Notes under the pieces: model-generated
Told to the model about the DNA's origin: nothing
The model's database searches: none
The model's input: only the letters and a program-made list of their open reading frames with translations
Position numbers and translations under genes: made by a program
Assembly: GCA_964452575.1 (NCBI GenBank)
Contig: CAYVMN010000097.1
Coordinates: forward strand, 1-16,924
Direction of reading: 5' to 3'
DNA from: CAYVMN01 sp964452575
GTDB taxonomy: Bacteria > Desulfobacterota > DSM-4660 > Desulfatiglandales > Desulfatiglandaceae
DNA length: 16,924 nt
Part shown: piece after piece, positions 1 to 7,185 of the stretch
Position numbering within the stretch: the stretch's first letter is position 1
How the letters are laid out: each line of letters opens with the position of its first letter

Positions 1-1
1 G

Positions 2-232
2 ACCACCACTTCGCCCCAGTACGTTCTTGCCCCTTACTGGACCACCGACATCCTACTCGAACAGCGTATCTTGCATCACTGGCTCTTGTCTTTTCAGGCC
101 AGCAACCTGTTCAACAAGGAATACGACACCTACCTCGCGTCCTTCACAGACCCAGCCACCTCGGAGAGGACCGTGGCAGGCTTTCCCGGGGCGGGCCGGT
201 CCTTACTTTTCACGGTTTCTTTTGAATATTAA
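2..232 (+). CDS. TonB-dependent outer-membrane receptor, C-terminal end (partial)
   Basis: The frame is open from base 2 to a TAA at 230-232, giving the last 76 residues of a protein that begins outside the window. It contains FQASNLFNKEYDTYL, the usual last-but-one strand and turn of TonB-dependent receptors (N-L-F-N/D-x-x-Y), and ends in LLFTVSFEY with a terminal aromatic residue, the signal for outer-membrane beta-barrel assembly. The family imports corrinoids or siderophores through the outer membrane using TonB energy. The next gene, 75 nt downstream on the same strand, encodes a corrinoid-binding and corrinoid-processing protein, so a BtuB-like cobalamin/cobinamide receptor is the likely role. 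The substrate is inferred from context; the family is clear from the sequence. Confidence 0.85.
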   Translation, partial: TTTSPQYVLAPYWTTDILLEQRILHHWLLSFQASNLFNKEYDTYLASFTDPATSERTVAGFPGAGRSLLFTVSFEY

Positions 233-307
233 ACCATGGTCCTCACTCGAATTCCGGGTTTGGGCTTTAGGCCCTAGCAGGGCTCAAAAGAAGATGGAGG
301 TTGGAAT

Positions 308-2317
308 ATGAAGTCTGGTATCCTATGCATCAAAACTGCTCTCTTTCTCCTGGCCACTTTCTTATGGTCTACCTTCGCCTTTTCCTATCCCCTTCAATTC
401 CTGGATGGGGATGGAAAAACCATTGTGATCAAGGAGCGTCCTTCTCGGGTCGTCTCCCTTGTACCTGCAATTACCGAGATCCTCTTCAGAATAGGGGCAG
501 GAGATGCGGTAAAAGGAATTACCTATTACAGCAACTATCCCTCCGAAACGGCCCTTGTGGACGTTGTTGGCGGTTTCCATTCCCCCTCTATTGAGGCCAT
601 TGGGGCCCTGAGGCCTGATATCATTTTTGTCTCGGACCTCCAGCGAGAAGTTAAGGCCAGGTTTGCGCGCCCGGGGTGTCAGGTCATCCAATTGGGGCCC
701 AGGACAATCCAGGAGATCTATCAAAATATTGAACTCCTCGGAAATGTCTTCAATCAGGAACATCTGGCACAGGCCCTTGTTCAAAAGATCAGGGAAGACA
801 TGCAGGTGATTTCCAGGAAGGTGGCCAAGATTCCTCCACTCAAAAGAAAACGGGTTATCCGGATCATGGGCCTTGATCCGGTGATGACACCTGGCGACGA
901 CTCCTTTCAAAACGAATACATTAGACTGGCGGGCGGCATCCCCCCAATGCTCCACAAAAAGGGCCAAATCGTTCCTTTAACCCAGGAGGAATGGATAGAG
1001 TTCAACCCCCAGGCCATTTATGCCTGTGGGTCCCGGAACGAAACCCTCCTCAAGAAATTGGATCGCCCAGGGTGGAAGGATGTGGATGCGGTAAGGGAAG
1101 GCAAAATCTTCTTCTTCCCCTGCGATCTGACGTGCAGGGCATCGAGCCGGGCAGGCCTCTTTGTGTCATGGCTCTCTGCCGTGCTCTATGAGGACGTCTT
1201 CTCCCGCATAGACCAGCAGATCTTCGAGGAACGGGTCACCAGCTCCCGGGGACTCTACCTCCCTTTGGACTATCTAAAAGGTGCATCCATTGCCGAGAGC
1301 CGGATCTTTGATTTCCTCAACCATACGCTGATCCTGGATTTCAAAGAACCGATGAGAATTCTCTCCACCCTGGAAGGCATTCGTGAAGGCATACTCTCTG
1401 TAGGAAACCATTCCCTGCCCCCACCCACGTGGGGAATCACTCATATGTTAGGGCTTGAAACCTCCAAAAAGAGGATCTACAAGGCCATCGATAAGACCGA
1501 AGAGAAGGCAAGTTTCCTCTTCACCGGTGCTGACATGGACAACCTGGTCATCAAGAGGGAAGGCTTTAAGGACATGGAGGTCTATGCCTTGGTAACGGCC
1601 GGGATAAAGTCAAACGCCCTCCGTGCCTCAAAGGACCACGGAGATTTCTATGAGGCAGGCACCATTAATATCATCCTCCTCACTAATATGAAACTCAGTG
1701 AAAGGGCCATGACCGGCGCCGTCCTTACGGCCACAGAGGCAAAGACCGCGGCCCTGGTGGACTTGGATATTAGAAGCAGCTATACTCCCCTCATCCACCA
1801 GGCCACGGGAACGGGAACCGATAATATCATTGTTGTAGGGGGGAAAGGGAGACTTATTGAGAATTCAGGCGGCCACTCCAAGATGGGAGAGCTGATTGCC
1901 AGGGCCGTCTATGCCGCGGTCCAAGAGGCGATTTACAGACAGGACGGTGTGGTGACCCGGCGTAACATTTTTCGACGACTTCAAGAGAGAAAGATCAGTC
2001 TGTTTCAGTTGGTCTCTGCGGAGGAGTGTGAATGCGGGATCGATCAGAGCGATCTGGTCCGGGCCCTGGAGGAGACGCTCTTGATTACACGTTATGCCTC
2101 TTTTATTGAGTCTTCTCTTGCCTTAAGCGACTCCTATGAAAGGGGATTGATTAGTGATCTAAGCGCCTACGAAGAGGCCTGTACCCGCATAGCCGAGGAG
2201 ATCGCAGGAAGAAAGATCGATACCCCGCTTGATCTCATTGCCCTTAACAATATCCCGTTGCCGTTGAGAATGGGGCTCAATGCCCTGTTAAACGGCGTCA
2301 ATGAAAGACTAAAATAG
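308..2317 (+). CDS. cbiZ: BtuF-like corrinoid-binding protein fused to adenosylcobinamide amidohydrolase CbiZ
   Basis: This 669-aa protein has a Sec signal peptide (about 1-26, hydrophobic stretch ALFLLATFLWSTFAF). A BtuF/FecB-type periplasmic binding domain follows at about 45-300 (RVVSLVPAITEILFRIG, then LRPDIIFVSD), and a CbiZ domain at about 335-545 (TAGIKSNALRA at 430-440, AATEAKT-like and ATGTGTDNIIVVGG at 499-512). About 120 C-terminal residues show no motif I recognise. BtuF captures B12 or cobinamide for an ABC importer. CbiZ cleaves adenosylcobinamides or pseudo-B12 to adenosylcobyric acid, so salvaged corrinoids can be rebuilt. The fusion suggests remodelling of corrinoids in the periplasm or on entry, which is unusual because CbiZ alone is normally cytoplasmic. 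A GGAGG at 296-300, 7 nt before the ATG, fixes the start. It probably forms an operon with the receptor upstream. No btuC or btuD follows; a helicase gene does. Confidence 0.9.
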   Translation: MKSGILCIKTALFLLATFLWSTFAFSYPLQFLDGDGKTIVIKERPSRVVSLVPAITEILFRIGAGDAVKGITYYSNYPSETALVDVVGGFHSPSIEAIGALRPDIIFVSDLQREVKARFARPGCQVIQLGPRTIQEIYQNIELLGNVFNQEHLAQALVQKIREDMQVISRKVAKIPPLKRKRVIRIMGLDPVMTPGDDSFQNEYIRLAGGIPPMLHKKGQIVPLTQEEWIEFNPQAIYACGSRNETLLKKLDRPGWKDVDAVREGKIFFFPCDLTCRASSRAGLFVSWLSAVLYEDVFSRIDQQIFEERVTSSRGLYLPLDYLKGASIAESRIFDFLNHTLILDFKEPMRILSTLEGIREGILSVGNHSLPPPTWGITHMLGLETSKKRIYKAIDKTEEKASFLFTGADMDNLVIKREGFKDMEVYALVTAGIKSNALRASKDHGDFYEAGTINIILLTNMKLSERAMTGAVLTATEAKTAALVDLDIRSSYTPLIHQATGTGTDNIIVVGGKGRLIENSGGHSKMGELIARAVYAAVQEAIYRQDGVVTRRNIFRRLQERKISLFQLVSAEECECGIDQSDLVRALEETLLITRYASFIESSLALSDSYERGLISDLSAYEEACTRIAEEIAGRKIDTPLDLIALNNIPLPLRMGLNALLNGVNERLK

Positions 2318-2575
2318 ACGTAACATTCCAGCTTTTTGAAACCCGGACAATAAGGATTCCAAACCCCCATTGCCCTGTCTGAATTCCAATTTTTGAAGAA
2401 ATCCAAATTGATACAAATAGACAAATGACCAAGGCCATCATGTTTCTGGGAACCGGAAGCCATGTGGAGAAGATCCTTTCCTCCACCACTCCATTTACAA
2501 CAAAGAAAAAACCCGCTATTCAAAGACCACAGCTCTGTGTCCGTGAAGGGTTACGAGATATTTGAGGGGAAGCTA

Positions 2576-5263
2576 ATGCAGGAGATGATGAACCAGGAAC
2601 TCAATGTTGTTGTTATGCCAAACGGCTCGCTTCAGCTGGAATGGGCCGATACACAGGATAGCGTCAACAAGAGCAGCCAGCTGTTGCAGGAAGAGATATA
2701 CAAACGTTTCTCTGAAGATGCCGGTTCATGGCTCTTGTTCTTGGGGTTTTCCGATCATCAGGTCCTCCTCTCCCCCTCGCTGGATTACTGGCGGGGTCTT
2801 GCCGGGGCCTTTGCCAGGAAATTGAGTCTGACCCCTGACCTGGAACTCCTCCGTCATAAAGCGAGTATCCTGACAGGAGAAGATGAATTAAGGGCACAAC
2901 TGGAGCGAGCCCCCCTGATGATTGGTTCAGAATACCTGAACCTGGGATTGCTGGAGACTATCTGGGAAGAATTAAACAATGCATACAGAAAGGCGATCAA
3001 ATCGTACGAGGGTTCTGTCGAAGACTTTGTCAGGGCATATAGCCCCAATGTCCGTCTCGTAGGCAGGGTCTTCTTCCATCTTGTGGAAAATAAGGACGAA
3101 TACTATCAGTTTGCATTTATGGCAACATATTCCATACGACTAAACAGAGAGGGAAAGTCAAGACATCTCCCCCTGAGAAATGCTCTGCAGGAATATAAGA
3201 ACAATAACGAAAAGCTCTTGAAACTCCTGTCAACGGTTCATGTCGCGGCCAAGAAAAGCCCCCTGATTGCAGACCTTCTTGAAACCGGAGAGCTCTTTCA
3301 TCCCCTTGCATGGAAGGCGGAAGAGGCCTTTTCTTTTCTCAAAGAAATCCCACTTTACGAAGAATCAGGGATCTTGTGCAGGATCCCGAACTGGTGGAAA
3401 GGGACTCGATCAGGCGTAAGCCTCAATTTCAGCGTGGGCGACTCTAGGCCTTCTCTTGTCGGCATGGATGCGATCTTGAATTTCAATGTCCAGTTGTTCC
3501 TTGGCGATACCTTGATCTCAGAAAAGGAGGCAAGACGATTATTAAATGAATCAGAAGGACTCGCCTTTATAAAAAATAGATGGGTTGCCGTGGATCAGGA
3601 AAAGCTGAAGCAGACACTTGATGCCTATGAAAAAGCAAAAGAAATGATAGGCCATAAGGGATTGAGTCTGAGGGAGGCCCTGCGTACGCAGCTTATGCCT
3701 GAAAAGCTGCTGAATGCCAGTGCGCAAGAGATCGACCACAGCATCACAAACGGCGAGTGGCTAAAATCGGTAATCGGGAAACTCCTCGATCCCGATCTAA
3801 TTGCCCCAGTCAAGCCTGATAAGGGATTCAAGGGAAGGCTCAGAGAGTATCAGGAGAAGGGATTAAACTGGCTCTATTTCTTGCATTCGTTGCAATTTGG
3901 CGCCTGTCTCGCAGACGATATGGGCCTTGGAAAGACCATTCAGGTGCTGGCGTTTTTGAATATCATAAAATCCGGTTTAAGGAAATCAGGGAAACCCGAC
4001 AAGGCCAGCCTGTTGGTCATCCCGGCCTCCCTTATTTCCAACTGGCAAAATGAGATCAAGCTCTTTTCCCCTTCTATTAAGTATCTTATCGCGCATCCAT
4101 CAGGAGATTTAGAGAAAAACGGAGGGGACAAAGATCATCGCTCATTAGATGAATACGATCTTGTGATTACCACATATGCCCTGGTTCAAAGGTATAAATG
4201 GCTCCAGTCCTATTCATGGAACTATATCATCCTGGATGAGGCCCAGGCCATCAAGAATCCAGGGACAAAACAGGCAAAGGCAATAAAAGGCCTTGTCTCT
4301 TCTAACAGGATCATCATGACAGGGACCCCCATCGAGAACCGGCTTTCAGATCTCTGGTCCTTGTTTGATTTTCTGAATCCGGGATTGTTAGGAAATGCCA
4401 GGGAGTTCAAAGAATTCTCACGAAATTTGAGCCATGACCCCTCGGGTTATTCAAGGTTGCGAAGGCTCATCAGCCCTTATATCTTGAGGCGATTGAAGAC
4501 CGATAAATCCGTCATATCCGACCTCCCCGAGAAGGTGGAGATGAAGACATATGCCCCCCTAAGCAAGAAACAGGTCTTTCTATACAGGAATATGGTTGAA
4601 GAACTTAAGGAAATGATCTCCAAGACAGAGGGGATTCAAAGAAAGGGCGTCATTCTCACCTCCCTAATGAAGTTCAAGCAACTCTGCAATCACCCGGATC
4701 AATACCTCGGGACCGGCGGATTTGAAGAAGAAGAGAGCGGCAAGTTTCTGCGGCTTCGCGAAATCTGTGAAACAATATATGAGAAAAGAGAAAAGGTCCT
4801 CGTCTTTACACAGTTCAGGGAAATGACAGAGCCGCTTCACGATTTCCTTGAGTCCATCTTCCATCGGAAAGGCCTGGTTCTGCACGGGAGCGTGGCCGTG
4901 GGCAGGCGAAAGGAAATCGTAGCGCAGTTCCAGGGCCAAGGCTATACTCCTTTTATGGTATTGTCCCTCAAGGCCGGGGGAGTCGGCCTCAATCTGACAG
5001 AGGCCAACCATGTGATACATTTTGACCGGTGGTGGAATCCAGCGGTCGAAAACCAGGCAACCGATCGGGCATTCAGGATTGGTCAGAGAAAAAACGTAGT
5101 TGTTCACAAGTTCTTGACCAAGGGCACTGTGGAGGAGCGGATTGACGTGATGCTGGAAGAAAAATCAAAGTTGTCTCAGGACGTGATTGCGAGCACAGGG
5201 GATGCCTGGATAACCGAGATGAGAAATGATGAATTAATGGATCTTTTTAGACTATCATTATAA
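2576..5263 (+). CDS. SNF2-family DNA-dependent ATPase/helicase
   Basis: This 895-aa SNF2/Rad54-like ATPase has all the expected motifs: Walker A in LADDMGLGKTIQ (about residue 445), motif II ILDEAQAIKNP (about 553, DEAQ box), motif III MTGTPIENRLSDLWSLFDFL, and the C-terminal motifs GGVGLNLTEANHVIHFDRWW and NQATDRAFRIGQ (about 820-835). The roughly 400 residues before the ATPase core match the position and length of the bacterial SNF2-associated region. Such proteins translocate on double-stranded DNA and remodel protein-DNA complexes; the cellular role in bacteria is mostly unknown. I chose ATG 2576 because GAGGGG lies 6 nt upstream. The same frame stays open up to an ATG at 2462, which lacks a good ribosome-binding site and would add 38 residues of unconvincing sequence. 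The 2318-2575 gap shows no clear promoter. The SWIM-protein gene follows after 18 nt, so they are probably co-transcribed. Confidence 0.93.
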   Translation: MQEMMNQELNVVVMPNGSLQLEWADTQDSVNKSSQLLQEEIYKRFSEDAGSWLLFLGFSDHQVLLSPSLDYWRGLAGAFARKLSLTPDLELLRHKASILTGEDELRAQLERAPLMIGSEYLNLGLLETIWEELNNAYRKAIKSYEGSVEDFVRAYSPNVRLVGRVFFHLVENKDEYYQFAFMATYSIRLNREGKSRHLPLRNALQEYKNNNEKLLKLLSTVHVAAKKSPLIADLLETGELFHPLAWKAEEAFSFLKEIPLYEESGILCRIPNWWKGTRSGVSLNFSVGDSRPSLVGMDAILNFNVQLFLGDTLISEKEARRLLNESEGLAFIKNRWVAVDQEKLKQTLDAYEKAKEMIGHKGLSLREALRTQLMPEKLLNASAQEIDHSITNGEWLKSVIGKLLDPDLIAPVKPDKGFKGRLREYQEKGLNWLYFLHSLQFGACLADDMGLGKTIQVLAFLNIIKSGLRKSGKPDKASLLVIPASLISNWQNEIKLFSPSIKYLIAHPSGDLEKNGGDKDHRSLDEYDLVITTYALVQRYKWLQSYSWNYIILDEAQAIKNPGTKQAKAIKGLVSSNRIIMTGTPIENRLSDLWSLFDFLNPGLLGNAREFKEFSRNLSHDPSGYSRLRRLISPYILRRLKTDKSVISDLPEKVEMKTYAPLSKKQVFLYRNMVEELKEMISKTEGIQRKGVILTSLMKFKQLCNHPDQYLGTGGFEEEESGKFLRLREICETIYEKREKVLVFTQFREMTEPLHDFLESIFHRKGLVLHGSVAVGRRKEIVAQFQGQGYTPFMVLSLKAGGVGLNLTEANHVIHFDRWWNPAVENQATDRAFRIGQRKNVVVHKFLTKGTVEERIDVMLEEKSKLSQDVIASTGDAWITEMRNDELMDLFRLSL

Positions 5264-5281
5264 AGGGGTTGGAGGGTGACT

Positions 5282-6349
5282 ATGGGCTATTGGGAATATT
5301 ATCCGCCTTATGTGACTGTTGCAGAAAAACGGGCAAAAGCAGCCAGGAAACTAAACCAGCTCAAGAAGAAAAATCCCGATATCAAACCGATTCTCATCGA
5401 AGGAAGAAGGGCTATCGCCCGGTCGTGGTGGGGTAAGTCATGGAATCTCAACCTCGAACGATACGCAGACTATAGCAATCGTATAGGCCGGGGCCGAAGC
5501 TATGTCCGTCACGGAGCGGTCCTGGATCTTCAAATAGATCCAGGCAAGGTTGAGTCTCTGGTCCAGGGCTCCAGATCAAAGCCCTATTCCGTGAGCGTTA
5601 ATATAAAGGCGATTAGCAAAAAGATCTGGCAAGACATCAAGGCCGTATGTGAAGGGAAGCTGGATTCCCTTGAGGAGCTCTTGGCCGGGGAGTTTCCAAA
5701 GGCTCTGGGTGAAATCTTTATGGCACAGGGGAGGGGATTGTTCCCCTCACCAAAAGAGATAGAATTCAATTGCAGTTGCCCTGACTGGGCCTATATGTGC
5801 AAGCATGTAGCCGCTACCCTGTATGGCATCGGCACAAGGCTTGATGAAGAACCCGGCCTGTTTTTCAGGCTCAGAAGGGTCGAGATGAAGGATCTGGTAA
5901 CCCAGGCCGTGGAAGATAAGACCCGAAAGTTGCTCCAAAGGGCCGAAAAGAAGACGGCAAGGGTCATCGCTGAATCGGATCTGGCCGATGTGTTCGGCAT
6001 TGATATGGAAGAGCCTGTGGTTTCCAGTAAGAAAAGGAGGAAAGCTGCCCAAAAGAAGGCGAAAACCAAAGGGTCATTGGGCCGTACACCTGAGAAAACC
6101 AAGGGCAAATCTGCACATGCTAAAGCCAGTAGGAAAGCCGCATCAAAAAAGGCCACTTCCAGGAAAAAAGCCAAATTTCCATATGACACCGTTGTAGGAA
6201 TTGTCAGAAGAAGCAGGAAAGGCGTCAACGTCGCCCGGATTCGAGAAAAGACAGGGTTTGATGACACGGAGATCAGGAAGTTCATATTCAAAGCAAAGAG
6301 AGAGGGCAGGATCAAGAACCTGAAAAGAGGTGTTTATGCATCCCTTTAG
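5282..6349 (+). CDS. SWIM zinc-finger protein with lysine-rich tail and winged-helix-like C-terminus
   Basis: This 355-aa protein opens with the conserved block of bacterial SWIM proteins (SWWGKSWNLNLERYADYSNR, about 48-67, and GRGRSYVRHGAVLDLQI). It carries a SWIM zinc finger CSCPDWAYMCKH at about 164-175 (C-x-C...C-x-H ligands complete). Residues about 249-298 are a Lys/Ala-rich, histone H1-like tail likely to bind DNA without sequence specificity. The last ~55 residues (VVGIVRRSRKGVNVARIREK, then a basic helix and RGVYASL) look like a small winged-helix domain. SWIM domains bind DNA or protein and are often encoded beside SNF2 ATPases, as here, so the two probably act together. A GTG at 5276 would extend it by two residues, but GGAGG at 5271-5275 overlaps that codon and sits correctly (6 nt) before ATG 5282. 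Biological role is unknown. Confidence 0.9.
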   Translation: MGYWEYYPPYVTVAEKRAKAARKLNQLKKKNPDIKPILIEGRRAIARSWWGKSWNLNLERYADYSNRIGRGRSYVRHGAVLDLQIDPGKVESLVQGSRSKPYSVSVNIKAISKKIWQDIKAVCEGKLDSLEELLAGEFPKALGEIFMAQGRGLFPSPKEIEFNCSCPDWAYMCKHVAATLYGIGTRLDEEPGLFFRLRRVEMKDLVTQAVEDKTRKLLQRAEKKTARVIAESDLADVFGIDMEEPVVSSKKRRKAAQKKAKTKGSLGRTPEKTKGKSAHAKASRKAASKKATSRKKAKFPYDTVVGIVRRSRKGVNVARIREKTGFDDTEIRKFIFKAKREGRIKNLKRGVYASL

Positions 6350-6398
6350 GGCTCGGGCGGAAATACTATTGACTCGGCCTGAGAGATAATTTTCCTCT

Positions 6399-6424
6399 GG
6401 TTCCCAATCTCTGGCTTGGGAACC
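6399..6424. terminator. Hairpin after the SNF2/SWIM genes
   Basis: A perfect 8-bp stem, GGTTCCCA and TGGGAACC, with a 10-nt loop lies 50 nt after the SWIM stop codon and just before the convergent relic genes on the other strand. The T-run that follows is weak (CATTTGTTCTATTT). It is probably a transcription terminator for the + strand operon; the structure is seen, the function is inferred. Confidence 0.55.
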
Positions 6425-6432
6425 CATTTGTT

Positions 6433-6725
6433 CTATTTCGTATCCACATTGTCATCCAACCCCAGGCCACGTAGGGCCGCCCTGGTTTCTTCAACCTGCT
6501 GATCGGCCAGATCTTCCCTCAATGGCGCCTCGATGGCCCGGCCGAACTGGTCCAGGGCCTCTACAGTAAACGCCAGTTTCATTCCGGGTTTTGGTAATCC
6601 TCGTTTGCCCTACCGTCCCGCACCTGATCCAGATGCACCGCAAACTCCGATGCACCCAGCGGCCTTCCCTCCCGCAGATCCTCGCGCGGGGTCACGACTT
6701 TGTACCACGGTTTCAGCTTGGCCAT
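6433..6725 (-). pseudogene. DUF499-type ATPase gene reduced to its two ends
   Basis: Reading on the minus strand, an ATG at 6725 with GAGGAG upstream starts a 48-aa frame, MAKLKPWYKVVTPREDLREG through DQVRDGRANEDYQNPE, that stops at TGA 6581-6579. This matches my memory of the conserved N-terminus of DUF499-family ATPases (about 1000 residues). In a different frame, from 6582 or slightly upstream to TAG 6435-6433, the sequence reads PKPGMKLAFTVEALDQFGRA to RGLGLDDNVDTK, which matches the extreme C-terminus of the same family. About 900 internal codons are therefore missing. The 15 nt CCAAAACCCGGAATG serve both as codons of the N-terminal part (YQNPE) and of the C-terminal part (PKPGM), consistent with a deletion between short homologous sequences. 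The product cannot be an ATPase. In intact loci this gene accompanies a DUF1156 methylase, whose tail lies just upstream at 6879-7058. Confidence 0.75.
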
Positions 6726-6743
6726 GCGACAGTCTCCTCAATA

Positions 6744-6842
6744 TCGATAGTCAACACCGTTCAGGTCGGCTGGTCCGGTTGGATTTCATGATTGGCTCTG
6801 CGATCGATAGATTCAACCGTTTTGTCGATAGATTATCGATAG
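6744..6842. repeat. Four TCGATAG motifs between two relic genes
   Basis: TCGATAG occurs at 6744-6750, 6804-6810, 6825-6831 and 6836-6842, all in the same orientation. Two of the copies are embedded in the palindrome TATCGATA (6742-6749 and 6834-6841). They lie immediately upstream of the ATG of the DUF499 relic and after the stop of the DUF1156 relic. Clustering of this kind suggests an operator or protein-binding site, or a decayed short repeat array; no known site is recognised. Confidence 0.4.
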
Positions 6843-6878
6843 TTTTATTTTTCATCGGTTTTGATTTCTACCATTCCC

Positions 6879-7058
6879 CTAGAATCCAAGCCCTTTTTTG
6901 CGGGCCAGTACCCCATCCACCCAGCGTTTCTCATCCGTGCCTGCTGGATAAAGGGCCGAGAGGGCCTGGGCCAGGGTCCTGAATTGGCGTCCCGGCCGAC
7001 CCTTCTTCCGCCAGCAGTCGCTTAAGGCATCTTCACCGGGAAACCTCCATTGCTCAAA
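6879..7058 (-). pseudogene. C-terminal fragment of a DUF1156-type DNA methyltransferase
   Basis: A minus-strand frame running from just after TGA 7061-7059 to TAG 6881-6879 encodes about 58 residues that include QFRTLAQALSALYPAGTDEK, RWVDGVLARKKGLGF at the end, and a basic stretch before. From memory this resembles the extreme C-terminus of DUF1156-family adenine-specific methylases (normally about 900-1000 residues). No start codon, methylase motif or upstream part is present. The neighbouring PLD-helicase gene ends 127 nt upstream (at 7186), so the rest has been deleted. Position directly before the DUF499 remnant reproduces the usual methylase-then-ATPase order, which supports both calls. 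The segment 7059-7185 holds nothing I can identify. Confidence 0.6.
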
Positions 7059-7185
7059 TCAATAAAGCCAGAAGGTCACTGCATCCCGCATTCATACACA
7101 TTTGCCATGGATGCTTTCCTTTGCAACGTCTCTTGGTTACGATGCTTACATCCGAACGGTTCACTTCCTTAACCAGAAAAATGCA

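Noticed and set aside
271..283. GCCCT-AGC-AGGGC hairpin before the btuF-cbiZ start as terminator or riboswitch
   Set aside because: Only 5 bp, no T-run, and no B12-box sequence; a cobalamin riboswitch, if any, would lie upstream of the receptor outside the window.
27..311. Open frame of 94 codons near the left end
   Set aside because: It overlaps the TonB-receptor C-terminus in another frame; its composition (Pro/Ser/Arg-rich) is that of an out-of-frame reading.
2440..2565. Possible small gene of 41 codons before the SNF2 gene
   Set aside because: No ribosome-binding site, no recognisable motif, and it overlaps the leader of the chosen SNF2 start.
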